Below, piece after piece: positions 59,001 to 64,000 of a DNA stretch of 64,000 nucleotides (its first letter is position 1; every line of letters starts with the position of its first letter). The translations under genes and the position numbers were made by a program. The DNA comes from Notospermus geniculatus (Eukaryota > Nemertea > Pilidiophora > Heteronemertea > Lineidae). The DNA lies in assembly GCA_002633025.1 (NCBI GenBank), contig NMRB01001195.1, forward strand, positions 150,804 to 214,803, written 5' to 3'. The notes below the pieces were generated by a model. It saw only the letters and a list, made by a program, of their open reading frames with translations. It was not told the origin of the DNA and ran no database searches.

Positions 59001-62000
59001 GCAGTCTCCAGCGTAAAGGGTCCATTTGTAGTTGGTAACCAACATGGTTCAATTCTGGTATTCCTGATCCAACTCTCAATGAATCAAGCCCATGATTCTC
59101 CTCTCTGCTTAAATGAAATGCTTGGGGTTCTTGACTGCTGCTTTCAAGAACTTTGGAAGGACGGAAGATTTCACCGGACTCTTTAACCACGAGAGATCCA
59201 TCAGGTGAATAGAGGAGTCTCTCGTTATCGGATTGATTCAGGACAGCACTGTGCCGCTCAGCGCCGCCCTCAGCACCATGTATACCAACAGGTACTAAAC
59301 CCTGAGCTTCATTAGCACCAATGTCAGGATACACAAAGAAGTTTTTTGACAGTTTCTTGACCGAAGATTTAGGCTGTTGGGCTTCATCCAAGGAATCTGC
59401 TTCAACATCTTGGGAATCGGACATCTGACGATCAGAATCCGTTGTCTTTTCACTCCAGAGAGGTTCCCTACCGCCCACCATAGGAGTGAACAGCCCACTG
59501 TCATCAGAATACAACCTCTCTCTACCATCAAACAATTTATCACCTTCTCCAAAAGGAACAGGCCCATAGTGGTCATGCAGAGGGGATCTGGGGGATGTAC
59601 TTCTAGCTGCATTTGAAGTATGTCCCACAGAACCAAACGGCATTCCACTGGAGCCACCATCAGGTAAGGCTGTCAAACCATTTCCCACCGGCAATGAAGT
59701 TTCCCTATGAGAGGAAATGAGGCTTTCTGGATCAGAAGGTGATACAGAGTCTACCATAGGAGAGGGAATTCTCCTGAATGGTGAAGTGCCTCTGTCAAGT
59801 TCAGAGGCCGACGGTCTGTGCACAACATCAACACCAGAAACAGAAACAGATGGTGAAGTAAGTCGACGTCTTTGCATGTAAATTTCACTTAAAGGTGCAC
59901 GGATTCCAGGATCTAGGTTTACCGAAGCAGATCTCCGTCGCATGTGGGCCTCCTGCCTGCGGATCATGTCCGCCGTCATTGCAGTGTCGAAAGATGCTGC
60001 CCTACCAGTACGTGGCATGTCTTCTAAATTACTGAAGTCGAAATCTTCCATTTCGATACTTGCATCATGATCAGCCAATCCGACACTTTGGGACAAATCC
60101 AGCATTCGCCACATATTAGCATTGCTTCCAGCTAGTCCACCCCGAATAGTCCCAATTCCACTGTCCCAGCTAAGATGGGTTTCGTTCCCAGCACCAAAAA
60201 GATTTGTCTTTTCATCAGAGTCTCGCCTCCGTGGGTCCACATCTGCCAAACGAGGGGCCTCGTCCGAGAACAGAGGCAGTGACGCAGGACCTTGATCTGA
60301 TAACCTTGAAGTTCGACCAGAATGAATCCATTCTTCAACTGGGCTCAGTGAATCGTCGGAGTAAATGCTCTCATTCTCAGTCGATAGGATATATTCATCT
60401 GAACTGTTGCCATTTGCACCCCGTGGTCTTGGACGACGACGTTTTCTGCTGGATGAATCCGGCCGAGAGGAAGACTTCAAATTCTTCGCTGAAAAAGTGT
60501 GATAGAAAGAACTAACTTCTCACCATCGCGAAGACAAAGTACTCCTGAAATACAGTTATACCACTTCAAATCAGAACTTGAAAATTTTGAATATGTTTTC
60601 TTATTTGAAGTTTTCTTATTCCAAGTATGGTTTTGTCAAATTTTGGTACTCATGTTAGAGGATTTTATGTGACATCCTGCAAGAAGACAATAGGAGCTGT
60701 CAGTCAGTTGACCAATAGGTGTCACTATGGCCCAATTCAATGCCTAGCGGATCCATTCATGCTTGATTAGCACCAATCAGGAGCATTTTCTTTTGTACTG
60801 CTCCGCTAGAACATTGCTGCATTATTTGGCAGTGCAGCTGACTGCTCCTATTGGTGGAAAGCACAGCCGTGAGGTTCATGTTCACAGCCAAGACGTAAAA
60901 GAAGGATGTTCATAAGCGCTGCCGTTTATGAATATAATCATATCTGATCTACTCAAGAACCTTACTTGACGATAAAGAATCATCAGAGAACAATCCAGTC
61001 CCTTCCGATTCCGTTCCACATTGTTGCTCCTGGCGCCTCATTGCTCGGTGACGGGCAGCTCTTCGAGATGCAGAGAGTGGAGCAGATGACATGTCGGCTC
61101 TGCGTCATTGGAACAAAGGTTTTACATTGTTACAGACTACAGGTGTAATCATTCGAAATAGAACCTACTGGTTATGGGTGGAGGGCCACAATTATTTTTC
61201 TACTGGACGTTATTCAAAACTCAAGATGGATATTAATATGAAATTCACATCATCTCTTTATCTTATAAACTTAATGTTGGTGCAGTTTTATCATATTTGG
61301 TATTTTACTTCAGGAGATATTGGGGTTTGAAAAGTGGGACTTCTTTTGAATAACCCGATACATTATTTTGATAAATACGATGACAAATTTGTTCTCATCT
61401 CTGATGATCTGAAAGATAATCATGAAAACTTTCCTACCTTGTGTTGAGATGCTTGAGGTATTCCTGTACCATTGCGATCTTCTCCTCTTCTGTCAATTTC
61501 GTATCCGCCAATATTGTCTCCGGGTCGGGTAGGATCATAATCTCATCAAGCTGAGGATCAGACGGTGTCCTCACATGACAATACTCCACCCCACCGTCTA
61601 AATACTTTTTAGAATCGGGCACCGAATCCGCTTGGGCCATCACAGCTCTACACACAGCACCAGACAACGAATCTTCCGAAAAATTCTCCTCCCCTTCTCC
61701 ATCTTGAAAATGGCTGCGAACAGCATGAAGAATTGCCTCTTCAATGGGCATTGATATGGAAGCACCACCAGTTTGATCATCATCTAACAGAGTAGAAACC
61801 TGAGAACTGGATGACGCACCGAAAATTTTTGGTTCCACTGTTCGTTCATCTGTTTTCATAGTTTCGTTCGTTTCTCCTATCAAAGAATCATCGGAGAAAC
61901 GTTCCCCGCCACTATGATCAGGTTGCCCAACCATCATCGCCACAGGTTCTGGATTGTCTAAATCCTCAATATGACCATCTGGAAACCACCGTTTCCGCAC

Positions 62001-64000
62001 AGGAAGGTATATTTCAACTGGGATCTCCTCTGTTGAACCACCAGAATTTTTTCGAAGTTTTTCAGGTTTTCCCCTTCGTTGCAATTTTGGCGATGGAGGG
62101 ACAACACGTTTACGGCTTGTGCCCTGGTCATTTGAATCCGATTTACCAGAATTAGCTGATAATGACCCTGTTCTACCCTTGGTGGTTTTTGGAATTGGAC
62201 TTTTTGGCTTTGTGGAAGCAGTAGCTTTATCTGTGACAGGAGCTTTACCTAAATCGTCTTTTTTGCCCTTCACAGAACCTTTGATTGCACTTGCAGCTTT
62301 TTCTGGTTTTTCTTTTGGACGGACTGATGATGGCTTAGATGATCTTGTTGGCGAACTTACTGATTTGGATGGAGAAAGGGACCGCTGTGTTCTACTAGGT
62401 GACTGAGGACCTTTGTCCATTGACACTTTTGAACTTGAGCCAGTTGCCTGTGATTTTTTTACACCTGAACTGGGCCCAGGAGAGGGCGATTTTCTGGCAG
62501 GACTGCGTGGTGGAATTTCTCTACTCCTGTTGAGAGAAGAAACAGTGCCTCTGTCTGCAGGAGACATGCCTTTGCTGCCTGGCAGTTTCCCTGGGGTCGA
62601 TCCATCATTTGGCAATGTTTTTCTTGAAGCAGGACTCACCTTAGCACCAGGCTTTGTGTCTGTCCTGCTCGGGCGCTCTTTGACAGGGGAGGGAGAATTT
62701 CGTAAATTTCGAGCTGGAGAAGGACTTGATCCGCTTCTTGTTGAACGAGGTGTAGGACTCTTCTCCTTTGAAGGAGATCGACTGCTGCCTGAGGGAGATC
62801 TTGAGCTGACTGGTCCGACTTCACTGCTGCCTGCCTTTTTAGAGGAGTCGGCACTGGAATGTCTCGTAGTCCGTTCAGGCGTACCTCTCCCTTTTCCAAT
62901 CACAGATTTTCCTTTTGAATCTTTTGGTCGTGCACCTGAATCAGATTTATCCGACATGGATTTATCTAACGAACTTGCCATATCTGCTGATGTCACAGAA
63001 CTCTGCATACTATCGATATCTCCAACTGAGATCTGAGTCAAGAAACTTCCAGTACCAGTACTTGAGTCTAGAGACTCACTACTTTTGCTAAGCTTTTTCC
63101 GCTTTGAAGATGGTTCAACAGTGAGACTATCTTGGCTCCCTGGTAGGAATTGGCGCCGGTTGTCCATGTGGTAATCCATCATATCAGAATCAGAATCGGA
63201 ATGTTCAGACTGTGACAAATCGTTAAGTTTTTTCAACAGTAAAGCAGTTTGGAAATAATCCCCAGATCCTGGATCAGAACTTCTCCGAACACTTGGATGG
63301 CTGTCCTGAGGTGAATTTTGCATGTCAGCGCCTAACAACGACATCTGAGTGTCAATATGTATTTCTGATTGTGTTCGCCTCGGTTCGATGTACTCCTCCT
63401 GTTCCTCGGCGATAGCCTCTGGGACACTTGCTAAACTGGAAGCACTGCGATAGGTACGTAATCCCCCTAATCTACTGCGACGCACAACCTGTGGCGTAGG
63501 CATTGACAACAAGGCCTCCTGAGCCTGCTCAGCGAGAGTTTGTTTTTTCAGAGTTGCGGCTAATTCGCTAGGACTGTCTGACGAATTGCTAGATCTATCA
63601 CTTGCATCGTCACTCAATGCAGATTTTGATTTGGTCGGAGATTTAGGTGGGGAAGGACTGCGTGGTGGAGAACTGCTATCACTCGATGCACGCATACGGG
63701 CTGATCGCCCAAAGTCAAGACGGGCCAATGGACCCCTGAGCCGTGGTACTACTGTGCCCTCAGGTGACACAGCGGACATTTTTTCTGAGTTTATTCTGTT
63801 TAACGGATCGTACTTAGTGCCAGCATTTTTTGGCCGTCGGTATAATCGCTCCGAAACACTAAGGGCATGGGAAGAAACCTTTTTCTTAGCAGCATCAGGC
63901 ACATACTTCTCACGTGGCTTACTCGGGCTCGACGTTTTTCTTTGCTGTGCCCTTGTCAGCCTGTCTATTGCCACTTGACTATAATCATGGACGGTTATAC
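19973..64000 (-). CDS. Giant START-domain protein, STARD9-like, with a 200-residue repeat array (5' end outside window)
   Basis: One gene assembled by splice phase, 5' to 3': at least 61438-63998, 60966-61099, 37861-60488, 37126-37530, 36445-36568, 34507-34572, 32826-32900, 31031-31107, 29957-30338, 27626-27862, 25556-25675, 24519-24746, (missing exon), 20299-20376, 19973-20074. All listed borders are GT-AG and adjoining phases agree across every junction except the gap. The last four exons encode a START domain, a fold that binds lipid or sterol; giant proteins with a C-terminal START and a long disordered middle are typical of STARD9/KIF16A kinesins. No kinesin motor or FHA domain is in the window; it would have to be further upstream. 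The plakin-like repeats and the 200-residue array are not features I know from STARD9, so orthology is unproven. The frame is open through the right edge and the start codon is not seen. Frame breaks at N40740 and N45020 are assembly artefacts. Confidence 0.7.
20299..20376 (-). CDS. Giant gene, START domain exon D
   Basis: Twenty-six codons: THGSGFYLEPLYRNGKQVTK then VTYLLQ; acceptor ctttttcag, donor gtaagt. It matches the START strand G-W-x-(I/L)-E-P-(L)-x-x-x-G-K-x-x-x-x-V-T-Y-(L/V)-x-Q that precedes the C-terminal helix. The exon(s) between YDRTLK and this point, about 60-110 residues of START, are absent; the 588-base gap is the likely place. Confidence 0.8.
20675..21262. other. Assembly gap, 588 N
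   Basis: Run of N inside the giant gene, between START exons B and D. Open frames that cross it are meaningless. It is bounded on the right by a truncated copy of the 360-bp repeat seen again at 24138-24497. Confidence 0.95.
21263..21606. repeat. Interspersed repeat ending AGCTCACCCCGGTGAGCT, copy 1 (truncated by gap)
   Basis: Starts at the gap with gaactttgacctctgtgacc, passes through a (gac)n tract near 21550, and ends in the palindromic word agctcaccccggtgagct. Copy 2 at 24136-24499 is similar over its whole length with about one difference in 12 bases. Flanks differ, so it is an interspersed element rather than a contig overlap. Confidence 0.75.
22100..22475. repeat. Degenerate minisatellite, about 35-45-bp unit
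   Basis: Eight to ten variants of agatcacaccagtattttgacaagtgcactttt. The 85-codon plus-strand frame in it is a by-product. Confidence 0.8.
22923..23804. mobile_element. Non-autonomous DNA element, 882 bp
   Basis: Terminal inverted repeats atacagtacaggtcacaatt(gacatccct) and the exact complement at 23776-23804. Subterminal blocks are many variants of cgtaagttac/cgtaactca, and a second inverted pair, cacacctgttagagcct (about 23101) and aggctctaacaggtgtg (about 23703), lies inside. No transposase frame. It abuts the MITE at 23805. Confidence 0.8.
23805..24011. mobile_element. GGGGTCGAAAATT-family fold-back element
   Basis: Almost entirely palindromic: aatacgtaaagtcgtctcc ... cactttctagtagagatccc ... 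and the complements, ending ggacacgactttacgtatt. Close relatives at 30406-30582 and 36680-36895. Confidence 0.75.
24136..24499. repeat. Interspersed repeat ending AGCTCACCCCGGTGAGCT, copy 2
   Basis: Same order as copy 1, with a longer (gac)n tract (24415-24460). Ends 20 bp from START exon B, so it forms the intron's 5' part on the minus strand. Confidence 0.75.
24519..24746 (-). CDS. Giant gene, START domain exon B
   Basis: Seventy-six codons, acceptor gtgtttcag, donor gttagt, phase 0. Contains GRWHYAFEEKGVTVMMKKSL, then LHCVLGIGVIEEPLEYVWEI and IKNPSSRFHYDRTLK. The V-x-x-x-x-x-x-V-W-x-x-I-x-(N/D)-P-x-x-R-x-x-(Y/W)-D-x-x-(L/V) pattern is the classical START helix-strand element, where the domain starts to line its lipid cavity. 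Confidence 0.8.
25556..25675 (-). CDS. Giant gene, START domain exon A
   Basis: Forty codons, acceptor cttgttacag, donor gtgagg. Encodes RRHTTLPEHITAYMIEAPVV and EVHYRTIGNQACAELLQE. This is the run-in to the START fold: an ordered beta strand and then the first helix, in which the START N-terminus packs. Confidence 0.75.
26704..26922. mobile_element. MITE with ends AGGCCCCTATTACATAGAG
   Basis: Left taggcccctattacatagag and right ctctatgtaataggggcct are inverted; inner part includes a weaker pair around catacgctaat. Noncoding, intronic. Confidence 0.7.
27265..27537. mobile_element. MITE with ends TCTTCGATAATCGAAG
   Basis: Long inverted arms of about 60 bp: cttcgataatcgaaggccga tctgctcaccact... 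and ...agtggtgagcagatcaccct tcgattatcgaag. Noncoding, intronic. Confidence 0.75.
27626..27862 (-). CDS. Giant gene, 237-nt exon before the START domain
   Basis: Encodes MNTPGSRRSHYNNKMNSKRE, then polar sequence ending MDPRLPPELQR; acceptor tttcgcag, donor gtgagt, phase 0 both sides. Its end leads directly to RRHTTLPEHITAYMIEAP in the next exon. Confidence 0.7.
27955..28170. repeat. Minisatellite, 31-bp unit
   Basis: About seven units of atgtacagaagtcgacagca caaatgcattc with variants (gaggtc, gtcaacgac). Because 31 is not a multiple of three, the 76-codon open frame cycles through all three frames of the unit. Intron of the giant gene. Confidence 0.85.
28752..28951. mobile_element. MITE with ends AGGGGCTGTTCGTTTTC
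   Basis: Arms aggggctgttcgttttcatc and (complement) agggactgttcattttcgtc, paired through gttgtgatccttgagaaaatgg. Intronic, noncoding. Confidence 0.7.
29246..29875. repeat. Diverged two-copy direct repeat, about 300 bp
   Basis: Blocks near 29395-29575 (tttacaaagtatactttcc...aatgaggaagg...gtcaaaatgcaactggtaat...gttcgtgatgatttg) and 29688-29875 (tttacaaagtaaacttccc...aataaggaag...gtcaaaatgcatctggtgat...attcatgacgatttg) are in the same order and orientation. Intronic, no coding signal. Confidence 0.6.
29957..30338 (-). CDS. Giant gene, 382-nt exon
   Basis: Acceptor ctttattccag before 30338. Encodes TNFTSRQASKSYDRLLSSYY and a Ser/Tyr/Thr-rich, probably disordered segment to RFQHSRP. The chosen donor (gtgagc at 29956) is the only one found that gives phase 0, as the next exon needs; the frame itself stays open to 29882, so the lower border is less certain than the upper. 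Confidence 0.65.
30406..30582. mobile_element. GGGGTCGAAAATT-family fold-back element
   Basis: Arms agtataagtaaagtcgtctc and its imperfect complement ending cttatcttatactt; inner gcactttctagta and tactagaaaatgcc. Lies 68 bp before the exon at 30338. Confidence 0.7.
31031..31107 (-). CDS. Giant gene, 77-nt exon
   Basis: Encodes AIDAEIEALRQEHLNRTKSK then DVMVPG; acceptor gcattgcag, donor gtaagt, leaving phase 2 that is completed by the G opening the 30338 exon. The helix-rich composition fits the coiled-coil tail. Confidence 0.7.
31723..32027. mobile_element. CAGGGTTTCCGCCAG-end element, copy 2
   Basis: Ends cagggtttccgccagaggg and tcctggtggaaaccctg; flanked by CTGGT on both sides. Interior with poly-A/T runs. 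Intronic. Confidence 0.75.
32298..32595. mobile_element. CAGGGTTTCCGCCAG-end element, copy 3
   Basis: Ends cagggtttccgccagaaaaa and ctctggcagaaaccctg; flanked by TCAAA on both sides. Interior contains inverted G/C runs. Intronic. Confidence 0.75.
32596..32705. repeat. Two-copy 45-50-bp repeat next to element copy 3
   Basis: caaatcagtgttacagtgga... ggatattcacag and caaatcggtgttacagtga... cgatattcacag. A third relative lies on the other side of the inserted element (32250-32297), so the element inserted into a pre-existing repeat. Confidence 0.6.
32826..32900 (-). CDS. Giant gene, 75-nt exon
   Basis: Encodes ILQQITAISEAIASGNPSQP then RPAVK; acceptor gcatgcag, donor gtacca (weaker than consensus). 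Phase 0 in and out. Predicted short helix, continuing the next exon's AIDAEIEALRQEHLNR. Confidence 0.65.
33024..33083. repeat. Perfect 60-bp palindrome
   Basis: tcagtccgggaaaagtccga attcggaaac followed by its exact complement with no spacer. Intron of the giant gene. Confidence 0.9.
34507..34572 (-). CDS. Giant gene, 66-nt exon
   Basis: Encodes PCIVIDVIDDVMSSDSDYDW followed by PV; acceptor cttgatacag, donor gtaagt, phase 0 on both sides. The acceptor region is itself duplicated just upstream (34571-34687). Confidence 0.65.
34571..34687. repeat. Two-copy tandem repeat overlapping a splice acceptor
   Basis: Units ggctgtatcaagacaaagta (catg)taacaagttacgagctaac... about 55-62 bp each. The first contains the acceptor (cttgatacag on minus) of the 34507-34572 exon, the second a copy of it with one change (gatacaacc). 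Confidence 0.7.
34908..35061. mobile_element. MITE with ends TGGTCGCTCCACACGATCAA
   Basis: Left end tggtcgctccacacgatcaa pairs with ttgatcgtgtggagcggcca; noncoding interior. The outer GTCGCTCCAC word is shared with the fold-back at 5889. Confidence 0.7.
35062..35197. mobile_element. MITE, copy 2 of the family at 14821
   Basis: Same length and layout as 14821-14953 (acacgggcgaacaaaggttt...cctctatgtaaacccggcc). Possible 3-bp TTA flanks. In an intron of the giant gene, directly beside another MITE (34908-35061). Confidence 0.7.
36445..36568 (-). CDS. Giant gene, 124-nt exon
   Basis: Acceptor ctattacag, donor gtaagt. Encodes a Pro/Gly-rich linker (FKGPPGPPSVSTTAGSAPP) and then the acidic-aromatic AYDNLFPDRPPDWDMER. 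Phase agrees with both neighbours. Confidence 0.75.
36680..36895. mobile_element. GGGGTCGAAAATT-family fold-back element with large internal palindrome
   Basis: ggggtcttcctcaggcactt ... and ... aagtgcctgaggaagacccc as outer arms; inside, tcaaggaagtgaatgagctg gatccc pairs with its complement. It differs from other copies by this different inner palindrome. Confidence 0.7.
36947..37091. mobile_element. MITE with ends TAGGGAGGTTGAGATCAGCG
   Basis: About 40-bp nearly perfect arms (agggaggttgagatcagcga cttatcacggatccttata) around a 60-bp centre. Only about 50 bp from the previous element and 34 bp from the 37126 exon donor. Confidence 0.8.
37126..37530 (-). CDS. Giant gene, 405-nt exon
   Basis: Acceptor gatcatacag before 37530, donor gtaagt after 37126, phase 2 in and phase 2 out; joins SSDR to YGGHGSFSERSQ and continues Arg/Ser-rich. 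It ends with LAEYQHVRERSKSEIAQARE, a short helical element, then TTPRERSRSDKTPTH completed by the next exon. A different frame of the same stretch is also open but would not splice in phase. Confidence 0.75.
37861..60488 (-). CDS. Giant gene, giant exon (22.6 kb as assembled)
   Basis: A single stop-free exon from the acceptor at 60489 (tttttcag) to the donor at 37860 (gtaagg), apart from two artefactual breaks at single Ns. Order of the product: acidic/Ser-rich disordered region (60488-54700); within it a three-copy module (about 57700-56500); plakin-repeat-like units (54640-53650); the 600-bp repeat array (53640-45120, and a second array end at 42960-45019); a degenerate three-copy module (42930-42190); a TQT-rich region (42065-39790); and helical segments (39480-38110). 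The nominal open frame on the right-hand contig alone is above 5,100 residues. Corrected length cannot be given because 745 bp around N40740 and roughly 2.1 kb around N45020 are overlaps, and true array copy number is unknown. Confidence 0.8.
38110..39480 (-). CDS. Helical, probably coiled-coil segments at the end of the giant exon
   Basis: Three stretches rich in Glu, Arg, Lys and Leu with heptad-like spacing: IEKLQEEHDRMMDLLRRSQE and onward (about 39470-39345); MDEMERLRRERSYIVELLGR and onward to SKVWIELVEAQLNYTIGQTD (about 38530-38370); RHQLEESKRNIEDRIKELEK and onward to QAEVEMFKLERAREV (about 38285-38115). They differ sharply from the low-complexity sequence upstream and are the likely dimerising or partner-binding part before the START exons. 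VPSKVWIELVEAQLNY looks like a conserved short element but I cannot assign it. Confidence 0.5.
39790..42065 (-). CDS. TQT-rich segment of the giant exon (possible LC8-binding motifs)
   Basis: In non-duplicated sequence the segment holds at least seven T-Q-T cores: TATQTDK, TSTQTSP, SQATQTE, SMTQTEV, DCQTQTEP, DSTTQTDL and DSSTQTGD. It also holds relatives PIQTDT, VSIQTDV, ASSQTEK and IGTQAE. Most are followed by an acidic residue and lie in Ser/Asp/Glu-rich, presumably unstructured sequence. The TQT core is the anchor of the commonest class of dynein light chain LC8 (DYNLL) binding sites, and multi-site LC8 clients carry them in such rows. A run of seven alanines (gca repeats near 41700) separates two groups. 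The LC8 link is inference from motif spacing. Confidence 0.5.
39995..41485. other. False 745-bp duplication at N40740
   Basis: Positions 40741-41485 repeat 39995-40739, with only about four substitutions noticed. The coding frame is correct within each copy but shifts across the N: the right-hand frame runs into unrelated residues and a stop right after 40740. A contig overlap joined without trimming, with near-identical alleles, explains all of this. The correct exon should contain this segment once. Confidence 0.85.
42190..42930 (-). repeat. Degenerate three-copy module after the array
   Basis: Three related stretches: VGPSQSIDHDGNIHYGPIEI then RKPDGTVLEVMKE; VGSSQSTDQDGCGQSRLTEM then QTQDGTVFEVAEE; VGPALYVDADGNVHHGPTEV then LRNDGAVVILP. 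Two of them are preceded by a TGP-x-x-Y/I-x-x-N-E-(N)-E-(D/E) element (TGPMRYVNENEDV and TGPTHYITENEEA). The D-x-D-G-N and D-G-T-V cores recall the D-x-x-G turns of the array units, so these may be old, decayed relatives. Function unknown. Confidence 0.5.
42960..45019 (-). repeat. Second copy of the array's C-terminal end (left contig), more divergent units
   Basis: About 3.4 further 600-bp units lie left of N45020, ending in the same non-repeat tail (AEIQTISPPIFDKNGELPSV) that also ends the right contig at 45021-45130. These units carry many private changes, for example GKDRKPMFLPEVGGISQIPV near 43,330-43,380. One unit lacks exactly 57 bp (19 residues, QADRQTPFIDGDGKPVSLA) near 44,243, keeping frame. 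Because the right contig has its own, differently mutated end, the two probably represent two haplotypes whose contigs were laid end to end. Confidence 0.7.
45121..53640 (-). repeat. In-frame tandem array, 14 complete 600-bp units (200 residues each)
   Basis: The marker tggagtctgt recurs at 45181, 45781, 46381 and so on every 600 bp to 53581: 15 occurrences, hence 14 full units. No indel disturbs the period. From about 45582 to 53170 the copies appear identical line by line; only the edge units differ (for example 45,250-45,590 and 53,171-53,600). Each 200-residue unit is four 50-residue modules, and each module is a 21-residue piece (IPLFDKDRKPVSLDEIEAIA type) followed by a 29-residue piece (pattern V-x-D-x-x-G-K-P-V-F-x-x-x-G-K-P-x-T-V-x-E-I/L-Q-A). 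Modules differ from each other, while units do not, so the 200-residue unit is what was recently amplified. The unit is a multiple of three, so copy-number change keeps the frame. Confidence 0.9.
53650..54640 (-). CDS. Plakin (plectin)-repeat-like region within the giant exon
   Basis: About six to seven units of roughly 38 residues with the plakin-repeat signature G-L-Y-D-x-x-(T/S)-G-x-x-x-x-x-x-T-G-x-x-x-(S/T)-(L/V)-x-E-A-(I/V)-x-x-G-L-(I/V)-D. Examples: KGLYDEQSGLIKHHTGEMMT followed by IGEAIETGLIDD; GLYDTASNLLKEPGTEKLLS followed by LEDAIRSGVLD; CYNPSTRKFRDPHTGKELTL followed by QQAIEESVIE. In plectin, desmoplakin and spectraplakins such repeats form a globular domain that binds intermediate filaments. 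Here they come directly before the 200-residue array. The match is by pattern only; sequence identity to any particular plakin cannot be stated. Confidence 0.65.
56500..57700 (-). repeat. Three-copy VWSSL...LGIC protein module (unknown domain)
   Basis: Three related segments lie in a row inside the giant exon. Each opens with a Trp-Ser motif: ICWSNVDDAAKPVSGHQP (about 57694-57640), IDVWSSLDQSKPISSCQP (about 57066-57010) and VEVWSSLGKPEPFSSKSP (about 56685-56630). Each continues into an L-x-I-C/D-x-x-x-W element: ALGICRMPVWDTEHSHEGF, CKIDQWGKLP and RLGICKTSCWESNETEPEGY. In copies one and three an E-G-F/Y-x-V-x-x-V-x-P strand follows. The Trp, Cys and Gly positions stand out against a low-complexity background, so this looks like a small folded or binding element. 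I do not recognise the family. Confidence 0.55.
60966..61099 (-). CDS. Giant gene, 134-nt exon
   Basis: Placed from phase alone and then confirmed by content. The upstream exon ends with two bases of a codon and the giant exon starts with two, so an exon of phase 2 to 1 is required between them. Here an AG acceptor (gacgcag) and a GT donor (gtaagg) bracket exactly that. It encodes ADMSSAPLSASRRAARHRAM, then a polar stretch ending TGLFSDDSLSS, in keeping with the disordered style of both neighbours. Confidence 0.7.
61438..64000 (-). CDS. Giant gene, upstream exon: basic Ser/Pro/Lys region (open at window edge)
   Basis: An open frame of about 850 codons from the window edge to a GT donor at 61437, ending in phase 2 (EEKIAMVQEYLKHLNT then AG). 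It begins with SQVAIDRLTRAQQRK and has no in-frame ATG near the edge, so the exon or gene starts further right. The middle (about 62100-62900) is dominated by Ser, Pro, Arg and Lys in SPxR/SPSP-type runs. This composition is typical of disordered, phosphorylated, microtubule-binding regions. It contains STKPKSPIPKTTKGR near 62190, an SxIP motif in basic context. A less repetitive, more conserved-looking stretch, EIPVEIYLPVRKRWFPDGHI, is encoded near 61970-62030. No enzyme motif is seen. Confidence 0.7.

Noticed and set aside
1-64000. Viral, bacterial or toxin genes
   Set aside because: None seen; all recognised coding sequence is spliced metazoan-type.

Overview
The window is eukaryotic and looks like a marine invertebrate genome scaffold. 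It has spliced genes with GT-AG introns, abundant short inverted-repeat (MITE-like) elements, tRNA-derived SINEs, and many copies of palindromic words such as ACATGTAC and TACCGGTA. I cannot name the species; echinoderm, hemichordate, cephalochordate or lophotrochozoan would all fit. The scaffold has one 588-base gap (20675-21262) and four single Ns (4003, 24061, 40740, 45020). At least three of the single Ns are joins between overlapping contigs or haplotypes, and these create false duplications.

Layout. (1) 1-10778, minus strand: the 5' part of an exportin-5 gene (XPO5), 12 exons recognised, running off the left edge. A 1.2-1.5 kb stretch holding two of its exons appears twice around N4003. 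(2) 11150-14662, plus strand: a complete six-exon NAA20 gene (catalytic subunit of the NatB N-terminal acetyltransferase), head to head with XPO5; the start codons are 371 bp apart. (3) 14663-19972: the convergent 3' sides of NAA20 and of the giant gene, holding UTR or intergenic DNA, tRNA-like repeats, a minisatellite and a TA-flanked inverted-repeat element. (4) 19973 to the right edge, minus strand: one giant gene with at least 14 exons recognised. It ends in a START lipid-binding domain (four exons seen; the middle part is missing, probably in the N gap), which makes it most like STARD9/KIF16A-type START proteins. Any motor domain would lie outside the window.

The giant gene is the most interesting object. 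A single exon (37861-60488 as assembled) encodes, in order: a long acidic/serine-rich disordered region with a three-copy module of unknown type; about six to seven plakin (plectin)-repeat-like units; an array of 14 complete 200-residue repeats encoded by exactly 600-bp DNA units, about 12.6 of which look identical base for base; a degenerate three-copy module; a run of TQT-type motifs resembling dynein light chain LC8 sites; and helical, probably coiled-coil segments leading to the START exons. The exon upstream encodes a basic Ser/Pro/Lys region with an SxIP-type (EB1-binding-like) motif. Taken together this suggests, by inference, a very long cytoskeleton-linked scaffold with a lipid-binding C-terminus.

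The three genes have no evident functional link (small-RNA/tRNA nuclear export, co-translational acetylation, cytoskeletal/lipid scaffold). The introns carry at least a dozen short inverted-repeat elements; one family (ends CAGGGTTTCCGCCAG) shows 5-bp target duplications and, in XPO5, both an occupied and an empty site.
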